From NCBI RefSeq assembly GCF_024508295.1, contig NZ_CP101990.1, positions 372,001 through 436,000 on the forward strand: DNA of 64,000 bases, written 5' to 3'. Of the stretch, positions 25,690 to 35,147 are shown piece by piece (position 1 is the stretch's first letter; the number at the start of each line of letters is the position of its first letter). The notes beneath the pieces are model-generated. The model was not told the DNA's origin, searched no databases, and saw nothing but the letters and a program-made list of their open reading frames with translations. A program made the translations under genes and the position numbers. The DNA comes from Aeromicrobium duanguangcaii (GTDB taxonomy: Bacteria; Actinomycetota; Actinomycetes; Propionibacteriales; Nocardioidaceae).

Positions 25690-26758
25690 CGAACGCGCCT
25701 GGCTCGACGAGGCGGTGCGCCGCGTCGAGGCCGACGCCAACCGCAGCGCCGACACCCATCTGCACGCGCTCGACCTGCCGTTCCCCGGGGTGCAGATCTA
25801 CCTCAAGGACGAGTCCGTCCACCCGACGGGCAGCCTGAAGCACCGGCTCGCGCGGTCGCTGTTCCTCTACGCGCTGTGCAACGGCTGGATCCACCAGGGG
25901 TCCACGATCGTCGAGGCCTCCAGCGGCTCGACCGCGGTCTCCGAGGCCTACTTCGCGCGGCTGCTGGGCCTGCCCTTCGTGGCGGTCATGCCCCGGAGCA
26001 CGAGCGCCGAGAAGATCGCCCTGATCCAGTGGTACGGCGGTCGCTGTCACTTCGTCGACGGCCCGAGCGAGATGTACGCCGAGGCGCAGCGTCTGGCCGA
26101 CGAGTGCGGCGGGCACTACATGGACCAGTTCACGTACGCCGAGCGCGCCACCGACTGGCGCGGCAACAACAACATCGCGGAGTCAATCTTCGCCCAGATG
26201 GCCGCCGAGCCGCACCCGATCCCGTCGTGGATCGTCGTCAGCGCGGGCACCGGCGGCACGTCCGCCACGATCGGCCGGTTCGTGCGGTACCGCCGCTTCG
26301 CCACGCGGCTGCTGGTCGCCGACCCCGAGAACTCCGCCTTCTTCGACGGCTGGGACCAGGACCGCTCGGACGTCACCACCGACGTGGGCCCGCGCATCGA
26401 GGGCATCGGTCGGCCGCGCGTCGAGCCGTCGTTCGTCGGCGGCGTCGTCGACGACATGGTCCGCGTCCCCGACGCGGCGTCGATCGCCGCGATGCGCTGG
26501 ACCTCCGACCTGATCGGACGGCCGGTCGGCGGGTCGACGGGCACCAACATGTGGGCCGCCCTGGGCCTGGCCGCGCGGATGGTCGAGGAGGGTCGCGAGG
26601 GGTCGATCGTCACGCTGCTGTGCGACGGCGGCGACCGCTACACGCACACCTACTTCGACGACCGCTGGGTGGCCGAGCACGGGCTCGACCCCACGCCCCA
26701 CCTGCAGCAGCTGGCCGAGCTGACCCGGACGGGAACCTTCACCACCACGGGCCGATGA
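25670..26758 (+). CDS. PLP-dependent cysteine synthase-family enzyme (Cds1-like)
   Basis: A 362-residue fold-type II PLP enzyme. The Schiff-base Lys is in [30 protein letters not shown] is the substrate-carboxylate loop; [17 protein letters not shown] binds the cofactor phosphate; [10 protein letters not shown] resembles the pyridine-nitrogen Ser region. In M. tuberculosis a similar protein (Rv3684, Cds1) degrades cysteine to sulfide and pyruvate; cysteine synthase activity is the alternative. GTG at 25670 lies within the DUF4229 gene. The last 20 bases overlap the convergent menA. Superfamily certain, reaction less so. Confidence 0.85.
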   Translation: MPKTSTDERAWLDEAVRRVEADANRSADTHLHALDLPFPGVQIYLKDESVHPTGSLKHRLARSLFLYALCNGWIHQGSTIVEASSGSTAVSEAYFARLLGLPFVAVMPRSTSAEKIALIQWYGGRCHFVDGPSEMYAEAQRLADECGGHYMDQFTYAERATDWRGNNNIAESIFAQMAAEPHPIPSWIVVSAGTGGTSATIGRFVRYRRFATRLLVADPENSAFFDGWDQDRSDVTTDVGPRIEGIGRPRVEPSFVGGVVDDMVRVPDAASIAAMRWTSDLIGRPVGGSTGTNMWAALGLAARMVEEGREGSIVTLLCDGGDRYTHTYFDDRWVAEHGLDPTPHLQQLAELTRTGTFTTTGR

Positions 26759-27629
26759 CCAGCGCCACCGTCAGTCCGATCGCGTAGAGCAGCTCGGCGA
26801 TGCCGGTGTCCTTCAGGACGGGGATGAGCGCCGGTCCGCTGCCGCCGCCGCGCACCACGGCGGTCGCGCGCAGGGCCGGGGGCAGCCCGACGAGGGCCAG
26901 CAGCGCCCACGGCGTCTCGGTCACGACCCATGCGACCACCACGACGAACGCCAGGAGCATCAGGGCGACGTAGAACAGCCGGGTGCGGGCGTCGCCCATG
27001 ACGACCGCGAGGGTGCGCTTGCCGGTCTCGGTGTCGGTGGGGATGTCGCGCAGGTTGTTGGCGACGAGGATCGCGCAGGCCAGGGCGCCGACGCCCAGGG
27101 CTCCCGCGACGCTGACGGCGTTGACCGAGCCGAGCTGGACGTAGGTCGTGCCCAGCACGGCGACGATGCCGAAGAACAGGAACACGCTGACCTCGCCGAG
27201 GGCGCGGTAGCCGTAGGGGTTCTTGCCGCCGGTGTAGCCCCAGGCCGCGAGGATCGCCAGGACGCCGACCGCGATGAGCCACCAACCGGACGTCGCCGCG
27301 AGGACCAGCCCGAGCGCGCCGCCGAGCGCGAGGAATCCGAGGGCGGCGGCCTTGACCTTGGCCGGGGCCACGAGCCCCGACCCGACCAGGCGCAGCGGGC
27401 CGACGCGGTTCTCGTCGGTGCCCTTGATGCCGTCGGAGTAGTCGTTGGCGTAGTTGACGCCGATCTGCAGGGCCAGCGAGACGCCCAGCGCGAGCAGGGC
27501 CTTCCACCAGATCGCACCGTCGTCGAAGGCGGCGGCGCCCGTGCCGACGGCGACGGGGGCGACGGCGGCGGGCAGGGTGCGCAGCCGGGCACCCTCGATC
27601 CACAGGTTCAGTCCGGTCGGGGTACTCAC
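26739..27629 (-). CDS. menA: 1,4-dihydroxy-2-naphthoate polyprenyltransferase
   Basis: A 296-residue UbiA-superfamily membrane enzyme that attaches the polyprenyl tail to dihydroxynaphthoate. Two Asp-rich Mg-diphosphate motifs are present: [17 protein letters not shown] (about residues 59-75) and [16 protein letters not shown] (about 190-205). Eight to nine helices. The prenyl donor is probably made by the synthase at 56179-57165. The GTG start at 27629 is supported by TAGACT ending six bases upstream. It converges on and overlaps the PLP gene. Confidence 0.96.
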   Translation of the reverse strand: MSTPTGLNLWIEGARLRTLPAAVAPVAVGTGAAAFDDGAIWWKALLALGVSLALQIGVNYANDYSDGIKGTDENRVGPLRLVGSGLVAPAKVKAAALGFLALGGALGLVLAATSGWWLIAVGVLAILAAWGYTGGKNPYGYRALGEVSVFLFFGIVAVLGTTYVQLGSVNAVSVAGALGVGALACAILVANNLRDIPTDTETGKRTLAVVMGDARTRLFYVALMLLAFVVVVAWVVTETPWALLALVGLPPALRATAVVRGGGSGPALIPVLKDTGIAELLYAIGLTVALVIGPWW

Positions 27630-27635
27630 CCCGTG

Positions 27636-27641
27636 AGTCTA
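27636..27641 (-). promoter_or_regulatory. Leaderless -10 element of menA
   Basis: TAGACT on the minus strand ends six bases before the GTG at 27629. It is back-to-back with the menE promoter, only 23 bases away. Confidence 0.55.
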
Positions 27642-27664
27642 GGAGGGCCCGGCGGGCACGGATC

Positions 27665-27670
27665 TACAGT
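27665..27670 (+). promoter_or_regulatory. Leaderless -10 element of menE
   Basis: TACAGT ends six bases before the GTG at 27677; no ribosome-binding site intervenes. Confidence 0.55.
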
Positions 27671-27676
27671 GGTCGG

Positions 27677-28672
27677 GTGCCCGCCTCCCTCGCTCCCGTC
27701 ACCGGTTCGGCGCGCGAGGTCGCGCGCCTGCTCCACCCGTGGGTCGAGTACGGGGGCGATCCGCTGGTCGTGAACACCTCCGGCAGCACGGGCGAGCCGA
27801 AGCCCATCCGGCTGTCGCACGCCGCCGTCCTGGCCTCCGCGCACGCCGCACTGGATCGCCTCGGAGGGCCCGGCCAGTGGCTCTCGGCGCTGCCGCCGAC
27901 CGGCGTCGGCGGACTGCAGGTGCTGGTGCGCTCGATCCTCGCGGGCACGGAGCCGGTGTACCTGGAGGACCACCTCGACATGGAGGCCGCCGTCGACGCC
28001 ATGACGGGCGAGCGTCGCTACGCCTCCCTGGTGCCGACGCAACTGTTCCGGCTGGTCGAGTCGGGCCGCGCCGAGGCGCTGTCCTGCCTCGACGCGGTGC
28101 TGCTCGGTGGCGCGGCCGCCCCGCGCGCCGTGCTGGAGCTCGCCGCCGAGGCGGGCGTGCGCATCGTCCGGACCTACGGCATGACCGAGACCTGCGGCGG
28201 CTGCGTCTACGACGGGGTGCCCCTCGACGGGGTGCGGCTGCGGATCGAGGACGACGGCCGCGTCGCCATCGCCGGGCCGGTGCTCGCCGAGGGCGTGGGG
28301 GAGTGGCTCGTCACCAACGACCTCGGTCGCATCGACGAGAACGGGCGATTGAGCGTGCTCGGTCGTGCCGACCAGGTGGCCGTCAGCGGCGGGGTCAACG
28401 TGCCGCTCGCCGCCGTGGAGTCCGCGCTGCGCGACGAGCCCGCGGTGCTGGACGTCGTCGTGGTGGCCCAGCCCGACGAGGAGTGGGGCGAGCGCGTCGT
28501 GGCGTTCGTGGTCGGAGACCTCGACCGCGAGCGCGCCGCCGCCGCGCTGGAGCGCCTCGGCCACCCTCGCACCTGGACCCCGCGCGCCGTCCACCGGCTC
28601 GACGCGCTGCCGCTGCTGCCGAACGGCAAGCCGGATCGGCGGGCGCTGGCGGGGGGCGGCTTCCCCGGCTGA
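27677..28672 (+). CDS. menE: o-Succinylbenzoate-CoA ligase
   Basis: A 331-residue ANL-superfamily ligase that activates o-succinylbenzoate to its CoA ester for MenB. The phosphate loop is VVNTSGSTGEPKPIRLSHAA; RTYGMTETCGGCVYDG is the A5 region; GRADQVAVSGGVNVPLAAVE is the hinge; LLPNGKPDRRAL carries the catalytic Lys. It is shorter than the acyl-CoA ligase at 5472 because the N-terminal subdomain is reduced, as is usual for actinobacterial MenE. The menaquinone context (menA, menC, menD) strengthens the assignment. Confidence 0.93.
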   Translation: MPASLAPVTGSAREVARLLHPWVEYGGDPLVVNTSGSTGEPKPIRLSHAAVLASAHAALDRLGGPGQWLSALPPTGVGGLQVLVRSILAGTEPVYLEDHLDMEAAVDAMTGERRYASLVPTQLFRLVESGRAEALSCLDAVLLGGAAAPRAVLELAAEAGVRIVRTYGMTETCGGCVYDGVPLDGVRLRIEDDGRVAIAGPVLAEGVGEWLVTNDLGRIDENGRLSVLGRADQVAVSGGVNVPLAAVESALRDEPAVLDVVVVAQPDEEWGERVVAFVVGDLDRERAAAALERLGHPRTWTPRAVHRLDALPLLPNGKPDRRALAGGGFPG

Positions 28673-28692
28673 CCGGAGAGACTGCCGCGTGC

Positions 28693-29340
28693 TCAGAGGT
28701 TCGCGAGCGCCTCGGCGATCGGGGTGTCGCCGCTGATGGCCTCGAACTGCTTGCCGATGGTGTGGTCGTCGACGAGCGCGGCCGCGATGAGGGCGGCGAC
28801 GTCGGCGCGGGGGATCTCGGCGCGATCGGTGGTCTCGGCGACGGTGACGCGGCCGGTGCCGTCGTCGTCGGTCAGCGCGCCGGGCCGGATGATGGTCCAG
28901 TCCAGCGAGCTGGCGCGCAGGGCCGTGTCGGCGTCGCGCTTCGCGTGGACGTAGGCCTCCCAGACCTCGCCGGCGTCCTCGCCGGGATCGGAGTCCACGC
29001 CCATGGCCGAGACCTGGATGAACCGCTTGATGCCGAGGCGCTCGGCGGCCTCGATCGACTTCAGCGAGCCCTCCAGGTCGACCGACTTCTTGCGCTCGAT
29101 CTTGCCGTCGGGGCCGCCGCCCGCGGCGAAGACGACGGCATCGCAGTCGGTGAACGCCGTCGCGAAGTCGTCGACCGTCGAGGCCTCGATGTCGAGCAGC
29201 CGGATGGCCGCTCCGGGCAGGTCCGCCTCATGGTCGGGATCGCGGACCAGGGCGACCGGCAGGTCGCCGCGTTCGGTGAGCAGGGGGATGAGCAGACGGG
29301 CCACGTGACCGTGGCCGCCGACGATGGCGATGTCAGACAT
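28693..29340 (-). CDS. NAD(P)-binding Rossmann protein (atypical SDR, NmrA/SDR_a5-like)
   Basis: A 215-residue single-domain protein. The N-terminal dinucleotide loop is IAIVGGHGHVARLLIPLL, and CDAVVFAAGGGPDG, KRFIQVSAMGVD and WTIIRPGAL follow the order of atypical short-chain dehydrogenases. The classical YxxxK is replaced by EAYVHAKRDAD, where Tyr and Lys keep suitable spacing. Specific activity cannot be assigned. It sits between menE and menC, where menB often lies, but it is not MenB (no crotonase motifs). ATG at 29340 follows a leaderless -10. Confidence 0.85.
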   Translation of the reverse strand: MSDIAIVGGHGHVARLLIPLLTERGDLPVALVRDPDHEADLPGAAIRLLDIEASTVDDFATAFTDCDAVVFAAGGGPDGKIERKKSVDLEGSLKSIEAAERLGIKRFIQVSAMGVDSDPGEDAGEVWEAYVHAKRDADTALRASSLDWTIIRPGALTDDDGTGRVTVAETTDRAEIPRADVAALIAAALVDDHTIGKQFEAISGDTPIAEALANL

Positions 29341-29346
29341 GTGACC

Positions 29347-29352
29347 ACCGTA
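29347..29352 (-). promoter_or_regulatory. Leaderless -10 element of the SDR gene
   Basis: TACGGT on the minus strand ends six bases before the ATG at 29340. Confidence 0.5.
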
Positions 29353-29433
29353 GACACGGGGAACACGGTCCGCGCGTCGGCGAATCCGTGGGCGCGCTGG
29401 AACGTGGAGCCCGCACCGTGGATACTCTCGTGG

Positions 29434-30375
29434 GTGGAGTTCCGCACCTATTCGATCCGGATGCGTACGCGTTTCCGAGGTCTTGAGAACCGACAGGGGA
29501 TGCTGGCCGAGGGGCCGGCAGGCTGGGCCGAGTTCAGTCCCTTCCCCGAGTACGACCACGTCGCGTCGCTGCCGTGGCTGCAGGCGGCCATGGAGGCCGC
29601 CACCAAACCGTGGCCCGAGCCGGTGCGCGCGAGCGTGCCGGTCAACGGCATCGTCCCGGCCGTCGGGGACGGCGCCGACGCGGCCCGCCGGGCCGTCGAG
29701 AGCGGCTGCAACACGATCAAGCTCAAGGTCGCCGAGAAGGGCGAGACCCTCGAGGACGACATCGAGCGGGTCGCCGCGATCCGCGACGCCCTGCCGCACG
29801 CGCTGATCCGCATCGACGCGAACGGCGGATGGAGCGTCAAGGACGCCGTCAAGGCGATCAAGAAGCTCGACTACATCGCCGGGGGACTCGAGTACGTCGA
29901 GCAGCCCTGCGCGACCGTCGAGGAGCTGGCGCAGGTGCGGCGCAAGGTCGCCGTGCCGATCGCGGCCGACGAGTCGATTCGCCGCGCCGCCGATCCGTTC
30001 CGGGTGCGCGACCTCGACGCCGCCGACGTCGCCGTGCTGAAGGTGCAGCCGCTGGGCGGGGTGCGCGCGTGCCTGCGCATCGCCGAGCAGATCGGGATGC
30101 CCGTCAGCGTCTCGAGCGCGGTCGAGACCTCGATCGGACTGGCCGCCAGCGTCGCGCTGGCCGCCGCGCTGCCCGAGCTGCCGTACGCGTGCGGCATCGG
30201 CACCGCCCACCTGCTCACGAGCGATGTCGTCACCCACCCGCTCAAGCCGGTGGACGGGCACCTGTACCCGACGCGTCCGGTGCTCGACGAGGAGGCGTTC
30301 GCTCTGGTCGCGGCCCCGCCCGAGACCGACGAGCGTTGGCAGGCACGACTGGCCCACGTCAGGGAGATGCTGTGA
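29434..30375 (+). CDS. menC: o-Succinylbenzoate synthase
   Basis: A 313-residue enolase-superfamily enzyme that dehydrates SHCHC to o-succinylbenzoate. CNTIKLKVAEKG holds the KxK acid/base pair. RIDANGGWS, YVEQPCATVEEL and IAADESIRR supply the three metal ligands, and VAVLKVQPLGG carries the opposite catalytic Lys. Matches actinobacterial MenC in length. GTG at 29434 gives this product; ATG at 29461 is a shorter alternative. A -10-like TACTCT lies just upstream. Ten bases separate it from menD, so the pair forms an operon. Confidence 0.94.
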   Translation: MEFRTYSIRMRTRFRGLENRQGMLAEGPAGWAEFSPFPEYDHVASLPWLQAAMEAATKPWPEPVRASVPVNGIVPAVGDGADAARRAVESGCNTIKLKVAEKGETLEDDIERVAAIRDALPHALIRIDANGGWSVKDAVKAIKKLDYIAGGLEYVEQPCATVEELAQVRRKVAVPIAADESIRRAADPFRVRDLDAADVAVLKVQPLGGVRACLRIAEQIGMPVSVSSAVETSIGLAASVALAAALPELPYACGIGTAHLLTSDVVTHPLKPVDGHLYPTRPVLDEEAFALVAAPPETDERWQARLAHVREML

Positions 30376-30385
30376 AGGAGCCGCT

Positions 30386-31924
30386 GTGAGTGATGACAGA
30401 GCCGTCGACGTCGCGCGGCGCCTGGTCGCCGCCCTGCTCGCGCAGGAGGTCACCGAGGCGGTGCTGTCACCGGGGTCGCGCTCAGGGCCCCTCGCCCTCG
30501 CCCTGCACGCCGCCGACGAGCAGGGCCTCATCCGGCTGCACGTCCGCGTCGACGAGCGCGAGGCCGGATACCTGGCGCTGGGTCTGGCCAAGGCGTCGGG
30601 ACGGCTGACGCCGGTCATCACCACCTCCGGGACCGCGGTGGCCAACCTGCACCCCGCCCTGCTCGAGGCGCTGCACGCGGGAGTCCCGCTGCTGGCGGTC
30701 ACCGCCGACCGGCCCGCGCGCCTGCGGGGAACCGGCGCCAACCAGACGACGGTCCAGCCCGGTATGTTCCCCGGGATCACCTTCACCGACCGCATCACCG
30801 CCCTGGCCGGAGCCGTGCGCGAGGGCGGGCCGGTCCACCTCAACGTCGAGCTCGACGAGCCGCTGGTCGAGTCGGTGTCGTGGCAGTTCCCGCAGAACTC
30901 GTGGTCGATGAGCACGCCCGTGTCGGGGCGGACGCAGGTCCTCGAGACCGGGCCGCGCACGGTGCTGATCGCCGGCGACGGCGCCGATCCGGCACTCGCC
31001 GCGGTGGCCAAGCAGGCCGGCTGGCCGATCCTGGCCGAGCCCTCGTCGGGCCTGCGCAGCGCTCCCACGGCGATCGCCTGCGGGCGGATCGTCCTGGGCG
31101 GGCGCCTGATCGAGCGGATCGAGCGGATCGTCAGCACGGGGCACCCCACGCTCTCGCGGCCCGTCACCAACCTGCTCACCCGGACGAACCTGCCCACCGT
31201 GCACGTCGGCGACCCCTCGACCTTCCCGGGCGTGCCCGGCGGCAACGTCACGTTCGCCGATCGGATCTCGGTACGCGGCGGCGGCGACGAGGCTTGGCTG
31301 CGCAGCTGGATCCAGGCCGGCGACCGCATCGAGAACGCCCTGCTGCACGCCGAGCAGTTCGTCGTGGCCAAGGCCGTCTGGTCGGCGGCCACGCCGGGAC
31401 TGCTCGTGCTCGGGTCCTCCAACCCCATCCGCGACGTCGACCTGGTGGCGCCGGTGCGCGTCCCCGGGCCGCGCGTCCTGGCGAACCGAGGCCTGGCGGG
31501 CATCGACGGCACCGTCTCGACGGCCATCGGCGCGGCGTTGGCCAGCTACGGGCGGGCCATCGCCCTCATGGGCGACCTGACCTTCCTGCACGGCGCCAAC
31601 GGCCTGCTGATGGGCCCGATCGAGCCGCGCCCCGACCTGACGATCGTCGTCCTCAACGACGACGGCGGCGGCATCTTCCACACCCTGGAGCAGGGGTCGC
31701 CCGAGTACTCGTCGGCCTTCGAGCGGGTCTTCGGCACCCCGACCCGCACCAAGATCGACGCCCTGTGCGCCGCGCACGGGATCAAGCACCGACTGGTCGA
31801 GGCGAAACAGCTGGAGGGCTACCTGAGCCGGACCCCCGTCGGCATCGAGGTGCTCGAGGTCCAGGTCACCCGCGCCGGCCGGCGTGCGCTGCAATCGGTT
31901 GTCTCGGGTCTCGCTGCCGTCTAG
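30386..31924 (+). CDS. menD: SEPHCHC synthase
   Basis: A 512-residue thiamine-diphosphate enzyme that adds 2-oxoglutarate to isochorismate, the first committed menaquinone step. The N-terminal PYR domain has VLSPGSRSGPLALAL and RVDEREAGYLALGLAKASGR (catalytic Glu); TTSGTAVANLHPALLEA is typical of MenD. The C-terminal PP domain has MGDLTFLHGANGL and VLNDDGGGIFHTLEQG, the Mg/ThDP-binding motif. GTG at 30386 is preceded by AAGGAG at ideal spacing, so it is preferred over upstream in-frame codons. Its isochorismate comes from the enzyme at 38440-39687. Confidence 0.95.
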   Translation: MSDDRAVDVARRLVAALLAQEVTEAVLSPGSRSGPLALALHAADEQGLIRLHVRVDEREAGYLALGLAKASGRLTPVITTSGTAVANLHPALLEALHAGVPLLAVTADRPARLRGTGANQTTVQPGMFPGITFTDRITALAGAVREGGPVHLNVELDEPLVESVSWQFPQNSWSMSTPVSGRTQVLETGPRTVLIAGDGADPALAAVAKQAGWPILAEPSSGLRSAPTAIACGRIVLGGRLIERIERIVSTGHPTLSRPVTNLLTRTNLPTVHVGDPSTFPGVPGGNVTFADRISVRGGGDEAWLRSWIQAGDRIENALLHAEQFVVAKAVWSAATPGLLVLGSSNPIRDVDLVAPVRVPGPRVLANRGLAGIDGTVSTAIGAALASYGRAIALMGDLTFLHGANGLLMGPIEPRPDLTIVVLNDDGGGIFHTLEQGSPEYSSAFERVFGTPTRTKIDALCAAHGIKHRLVEAKQLEGYLSRTPVGIEVLEVQVTRAGRRALQSVVSGLAAV

Positions 31925-31927
31925 GTT
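31922..31927 (+). promoter_or_regulatory. Candidate -10 of the GMC oxidoreductase operon
   Basis: TAGGTT overlaps the menD stop codon. Transcription from about 31934 would leave a ~37-base leader containing the AGGAG used by the GMC gene. Confidence 0.4.
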
Positions 31928-31970
31928 TGTGGCCAGCGTCACACCGAGTTGCGCTGGAGCAGGAGTGGGC

Positions 31971-33557
31971 ATGGCCGACGAGGCGTTCGACTACATCATC
32001 ATCGGCTCGGGCAGCGGCGGCGGCGTCCTCGCCGCGCGACTGACCGAGGACCGCGACCGCCGCGTCCTGCTGCTCGAAGCGGGTCCCGCCGACGACGACG
32101 AGATGATCAAGGTCCCCGCGGGATTCAGCACGCTGTTCAAGACGCGCTGGGACTGGAACTACGAGACCAGCCCGCAGAAGCACCTCGCCGGTCGGCGGGC
32201 GCACTGGCCCCGCATGAAGGGCCTCGGCGGCTGCACGTCGATGAACGCGATGATCTACATCCGGGGCAACGCCGCCGACTACGACGAGTGGCGCGACGCG
32301 TACGGAGCCACCGGCTGGGGCCACTCCGACGTGCTGCCCTACTTCATCAAGTCCGAGGCGAACCAGCAGCTGGCGGGCCCGTTCCACGGCACGCAGGGGC
32401 CGCTCGTGGTCGAGGACCGCCGCTTCACCCACGAGCTCACCGAGGCGTTCGTCGAGTCGGCCGTCGCCGGCGGCATGAAGCGCAACGACGACTTCAACGG
32501 CGCCGAGCAGGAGGGCGCCGGCGTCTACCAGGTGACGAACCGTCGGGGGGCGCGCTGGTCGGTCGCCGACGCCTACATCCGCCCGGCGATGGCCCGGCCC
32601 AACCTGACGGTCCGCACCGGCGCGCTGGTGTCGCGCATCCTGCTCGAGGGGAACCGCGCCACCGGCGTGGCGTACCGCAGCACCGCCGACGGGCTGGAGC
32701 ACATCGTGCGCGCCGAGGCCGAGGTCATCGTGTCGGCCGGCGCGATCAACAGCCCGCAGCTGCTGATGCTCTCGGGCATCGGCCCGGGGGCGCACCTGCG
32801 CGAGCACGGCATCGACGTCGTGGTGGACTCACCCGGAGTGGGCCAGAACCTGCAGGACCACCCCGTGGCCGGGACGCTGATCCACACCCGCAACACGACG
32901 GACCTCGCCGAGGCGATCTCGGTCGGCAACCTGCTGCGCTGGAAGGCGACCCGCACCGGGCCGCTCGTCTCGAACGTCGGCGAGGGCGGGGCGTTCTACA
33001 CCTCGCGCGACGACCTGACGCTGCCCGACATCCAGATCCACGTGGCGCCCACGGGCTTCTACGACAACGGCATGCACGAGCCGGTCCGGCGCACGGTCAC
33101 GATCGCGCCGACGCTGGTCAACGTGCAGAGTCGCGGCAGCATCCGCCTGCGCTCGGCCGACCCGACGTGGCACCCGGAGATCGATCCGGCCTACTTCGAC
33201 GACCCGGCCGACCTCGACGCGATGCTCGGCGGCTACCGCCGGATGCTCGACCTGGTCTGGCAGGGCCCGATGACCCGATTCCTGGACGAGCCGTGGGAGC
33301 CGGCGATGCGCCATCCGACCGACGACCAGATCATCGACGTCGTCTCGCGCGTGGGCCAGACGCTCTATCACCCCACCTCCACGTGTGCCATGGGTACCGT
33401 CGAGGGCAGCGTCGTGGATCCGCAGCTGCGGGTGCACGGCGTCGAGGGCCTTCGGGTCGCCGACGCGTCGGTGATGCCGCGGGTCACGCGTGGCAACACC
33501 AACGCACCCACCATCATGATCGGCGAGAAGGCTGCCGATCTCATCCGAGGAGCCTGA
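31971..33557 (+). CDS. GMC-family FAD-dependent alcohol oxidoreductase
   Basis: A 528-residue glucose-methanol-choline oxidoreductase. The FAD-binding loop is IIGSGSGGGVLAARLTEDRD followed by VLLLEAG. GLGGCTSMNAMIYIRGNAADYDEW is GMC signature 1 and VSAGAINSPQLLMLSGIG signature 2. The active-site His is in LYHPTSTCAMGT (about residue 467), with Asn in RGNTNAPTIMIGEKAADLI. It resembles choline dehydrogenases and long-chain alcohol dehydrogenases. The aldehyde dehydrogenase begins one base after its stop codon, so the pair would take an alcohol to an acid; choline to betaine is one option. ATG at 31971 has AGGAG; an upstream in-frame start is less likely. Confidence 0.92.
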   Translation: MADEAFDYIIIGSGSGGGVLAARLTEDRDRRVLLLEAGPADDDEMIKVPAGFSTLFKTRWDWNYETSPQKHLAGRRAHWPRMKGLGGCTSMNAMIYIRGNAADYDEWRDAYGATGWGHSDVLPYFIKSEANQQLAGPFHGTQGPLVVEDRRFTHELTEAFVESAVAGGMKRNDDFNGAEQEGAGVYQVTNRRGARWSVADAYIRPAMARPNLTVRTGALVSRILLEGNRATGVAYRSTADGLEHIVRAEAEVIVSAGAINSPQLLMLSGIGPGAHLREHGIDVVVDSPGVGQNLQDHPVAGTLIHTRNTTDLAEAISVGNLLRWKATRTGPLVSNVGEGGAFYTSRDDLTLPDIQIHVAPTGFYDNGMHEPVRRTVTIAPTLVNVQSRGSIRLRSADPTWHPEIDPAYFDDPADLDAMLGGYRRMLDLVWQGPMTRFLDEPWEPAMRHPTDDQIIDVVSRVGQTLYHPTSTCAMGTVEGSVVDPQLRVHGVEGLRVADASVMPRVTRGNTNAPTIMIGEKAADLIRGA

Positions 33558-33558
33558 C

Positions 33559-35088
33559 ATGACTGCCACCATCGAGCCCGACGTCGGCTCGTCCGACGCG
33601 CCCCAGCCCACCTTCGACTCGTTCAACCCCGCGACCGGCGACCTCGTCGGCACCCATCCCATCGACGGCCGCGAGCAGGTCGACGCCGCCGTCGCCGCCG
33701 CCCGCGAGGCGACCGAGTGGTGGCAGGGTCTGGGCTTCGAGGGTCGCAAGGAGTACCTGCTGCAGTGGCGCAGCGTGCTGACCCGCCGCCTGCACCAGCT
33801 GGCCGACCAGGTCCACCGCGAGGGCGGCAAGCCGCACGGCGACGCGCTGCTGGAGGCCGGCCTGGCGATCGACCACATCGCGTGGGCCGCCAAGCACGCG
33901 CCCAAGGTGCTCGGCCGCCAGAAGGTCGCCTCGGGCCTGCTGATGACCAACCAGGCCGCGACGGTCGAGTACCGACCGCTGGGCGTCGTCGGCGTCATCG
34001 GACCGTGGAACTACCCGATCTTCACGCCGATCGGATCGATCGCCTACGCCCTTGCGGCCGGCAACACGGTCGTGTTCAAGCCCAGCGAGTACACCCCGGG
34101 CGTGGGCCGGTTCCTGGTCGACACGTTCACCGAGGTCGTCCACGGCCGGCCCGTCCTGAACCTCGTCACCGGCCTGGGTGAGACCGGCAGCGCGCTGTGC
34201 ACCGCCGACATCGACAAGATCGCCTTCACCGGCTCGTCGGCGACGGGCAAGAAGGTCATGGCCGCGTGCGCCGAGAACCTGACCCCGGTGGTCATCGAGG
34301 CCGGCGGCAAGGACTCGATGATCATCGACGAGGACGCCGACCTGAAGTCGGCCGCCGAGGCCGCGCTGTGGGGCGGCATGTCGAACGCGGGCCAGACCTG
34401 CATCGGCACCGAGCGCGTCTACGTCCACGAGCGCGTCTTCGACCCCTTCATGGCCGAGCTGCTGCGCCAGGCCGAGGGTCTGCGCCCCGGGTACGACGAC
34501 GGCGGCGTCTACGGTCCCTCGACGATGCCCAAGCAGCTCGACGTCATCCGCAGCCACATCGAGGACGCGATCGCCCGCGGCGGCCGGCCCGTCCTGGGTG
34601 GCGCGGACGCGGTCGGTGAGCGCTTCGTGCAGCCGACGATCCTGACCCACGTCCCCGAGGACTCCCTCGCGGTCACCGAGGAGACCTTCGGCCCGACGCT
34701 CGTGGTCAACCCGGTCAAGGACATGGACGAGGCCGTCGAGCTGACCAACGCCACGAAGTACGGCCTGGCCGGCGCGGTGTTCGGCAAGAAGCGTGCGATG
34801 GACATCGCCGGGCGCATCCGCTCGGGGATGACCTCGGTGAACTCGGTGATCGCGTTCGCCGCCGTGCCGGGGCTGCCGTTCGGCGGCGTCGGGGACTCGG
34901 GCTTCGGCCGGATCCACGGGCCCGACGGCCTGCGTGAGTTCACGTACCCGAAGGCCATCACGCGCCAGCGGATGAAGCCGGTCATCATGCTGCAGTCGAT
35001 GGCCCGCGACGAGAAGACCGAGAGCCGGTTCACGCAGATTCTCACCCTCCTGCACGGCGGGTCGGGGACGCTGCCCAAGAAGCGCTGA
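33559..35088 (+). CDS. NAD(P)-dependent aldehyde dehydrogenase
   Basis: A 509-residue aldehyde dehydrogenase. IGPWNYPIFTPIGSIAYAL and TGSSATGKKVM form the cofactor site. The catalytic Glu (about 247) is in VIEAGGKDSMII and the nucleophile Cys (about 281) in NAGQTCIGTERVYV. Both are intact, and overall length is standard. It directly follows the GMC oxidoreductase and would oxidise the aldehyde that enzyme makes. Betaine aldehyde or a longer aliphatic aldehyde is possible. A strong terminator follows. Confidence 0.93.
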   Translation: MTATIEPDVGSSDAPQPTFDSFNPATGDLVGTHPIDGREQVDAAVAAAREATEWWQGLGFEGRKEYLLQWRSVLTRRLHQLADQVHREGGKPHGDALLEAGLAIDHIAWAAKHAPKVLGRQKVASGLLMTNQAATVEYRPLGVVGVIGPWNYPIFTPIGSIAYALAAGNTVVFKPSEYTPGVGRFLVDTFTEVVHGRPVLNLVTGLGETGSALCTADIDKIAFTGSSATGKKVMAACAENLTPVVIEAGGKDSMIIDEDADLKSAAEAALWGGMSNAGQTCIGTERVYVHERVFDPFMAELLRQAEGLRPGYDDGGVYGPSTMPKQLDVIRSHIEDAIARGGRPVLGGADAVGERFVQPTILTHVPEDSLAVTEETFGPTLVVNPVKDMDEAVELTNATKYGLAGAVFGKKRAMDIAGRIRSGMTSVNSVIAFAAVPGLPFGGVGDSGFGRIHGPDGLREFTYPKAITRQRMKPVIMLQSMARDEKTESRFTQILTLLHGGSGTLPKKR

Positions 35089-35094
35089 CCGAGC

Positions 35095-35136
35095 ACGACG
35101 ACGCCCCGAGTCCGGATGGACTCGGGGCGTCGTCGT
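35095..35136. terminator. Strong bidirectional hairpin terminator
   Basis: A perfect 19-bp stem (5' arm 35095-35113 beginning ACGACGACGCC, 3' arm 35118-35136) with a GGAT tetraloop, placed between the convergent aldehyde dehydrogenase and beta-propeller genes. It lacks a real T-run, as is common in actinobacteria, but stem length and placement make a two-way terminator likely. Confidence 0.8.
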
Positions 35137-35147
35137 GTGGCGGGTGG

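Noticed and set aside
27677-30375. Single continuous frame spanning menE to menC as a fusion protein
   Set aside because: The frame runs through menE in the wrong phase and across the SDR gene; only the last 313 codons encode MenC.
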